Shown piece after piece: positions 39,288 through 39,359 of a stretch of DNA of 39,359 bases. The number at the start of each line of letters is the position of its first letter. The first letter of the stretch is position 1. The position numbers and the translations under genes are program-made. The notes beneath the pieces are model-generated. The model saw only the letters and a list, made by a program, of their open reading frames with translations, ran no database searches and was not told the DNA's origin. Origin of the DNA: Erwinia typographi (lineage in GTDB: Bacteria; Pseudomonadota; Gammaproteobacteria; Enterobacterales; Enterobacteriaceae); NCBI RefSeq assembly GCF_000773975.1, contig NZ_JRUQ01000111.1:1-39359 (forward strand), written 5' to 3'.

Positions 39288-39359
39288 TGGTGTCCCCTGC
39301 AGGAATCGAACCTGCAACTAGCCCTTAGGAGGGGCTCGTTATATCCATTTAACTAAGGA
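39288..39359 (-). tRNA. argW: tRNA-Arg(CCT), 5' end cut by the window edge
   Basis: Minus strand, with encoded CCA at 39290-39288, T arm GCAGGTTCGATTCCTGC, and anticodon loop with CCT flanked by GAGCCC/GGGCT-type stem. It is close to E. coli argW; the first three bases lie beyond the window. In E. coli argW is a prophage attachment site near alaC and ypdA, which fits both the synteny and the integrase remnant here. Confidence 0.95.

Noticed and set aside
39078..39356. Plus-strand 92-codon frame at the right end
   Set aside because: It runs through the integrase leader and into the tRNA-Arg gene on the opposite strand; no ribosome site.

Overview
The window is chromosomal DNA of an enterobacterium, most likely Erwiniaceae (Pantoea/Erwinia-like). 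The evidence is a backbone of E. coli-like genes (gltX, yfeC, alaW/alaX tRNAs, nupC, mntH, ypeC, glk, ypdB-ypdA, alaC, ypdK, argW) with an indole-3-pyruvate decarboxylase (ipdC) placed beside glk, as recalled for Pantoea. The assignment rests on gene content and order recognised from memory; no database search was possible.

Layout. 1-3.7 kb: the 5' end of a tRNA-Val-like gene with its promoter, gltX, yfeC, a formate/nitrite-type channel, and two identical tRNA-Ala(GGC) genes behind one strong promoter. 3.9-4.3 kb: a small AT-rich exported protein. 4.4-11.1 kb: two divergent organosulfur operons. The left one encodes an SsuD-like flavin monooxygenase, a sulfonate-type binding protein, a thiol dioxygenase and a four-domain rhodanese. 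The right one encodes a second binding protein and an NtaA/DmoA-type monooxygenase. No ABC permease or ATPase is present. 11.1-24.5 kb: nupC, mntH (with MntR and Fur boxes), ypeC, an aldo/keto reductase, ipdC, glk, the ypdB-ypdA pyruvate-sensing pair, a DUF1479 gene interrupted by one in-frame TGA, a GNAT acetyltransferase, alaC, and the 23-residue membrane protein YpdK. 24.7-28.8 kb: an EmrA/EmrB-type efflux pair divergent from an IclR regulator plus a universal stress protein, with two copies of a palindromic operator between them. 28.9-36.3 kb: a candidate small RNA, several small lipoproteins and hypothetical proteins, an SMP-30-type lactonase, the pyruvate transporter yhjX with a recognisable YpdB box, and a YbdG-type mechanosensitive channel. 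36.4-39.4 kb: an AT-rich accessory block next to argW. It holds a truncated TumE-like toxin fragment, an orphan type VI cassette (candidate effector, candidate membrane immunity protein, Hcp), and a decayed prophage in which the start of a tRNA-adjacent integrase is joined to the end of a tape-measure gene.

How the genes work together. Pyruvate is a theme: ypdAB should sense pyruvate and drive yhjX about 10 kb away through the direct repeat upstream of it, while alaC and ipdC act on pyruvate or indolepyruvate. The sulfur operons look like a peripheral kit for releasing sulfite from organosulfur compounds and handling thiols. The most novel material is the three-gene effector/immunity/Hcp cassette and the organosulfur cluster with its alternating-cysteine rhodanese.
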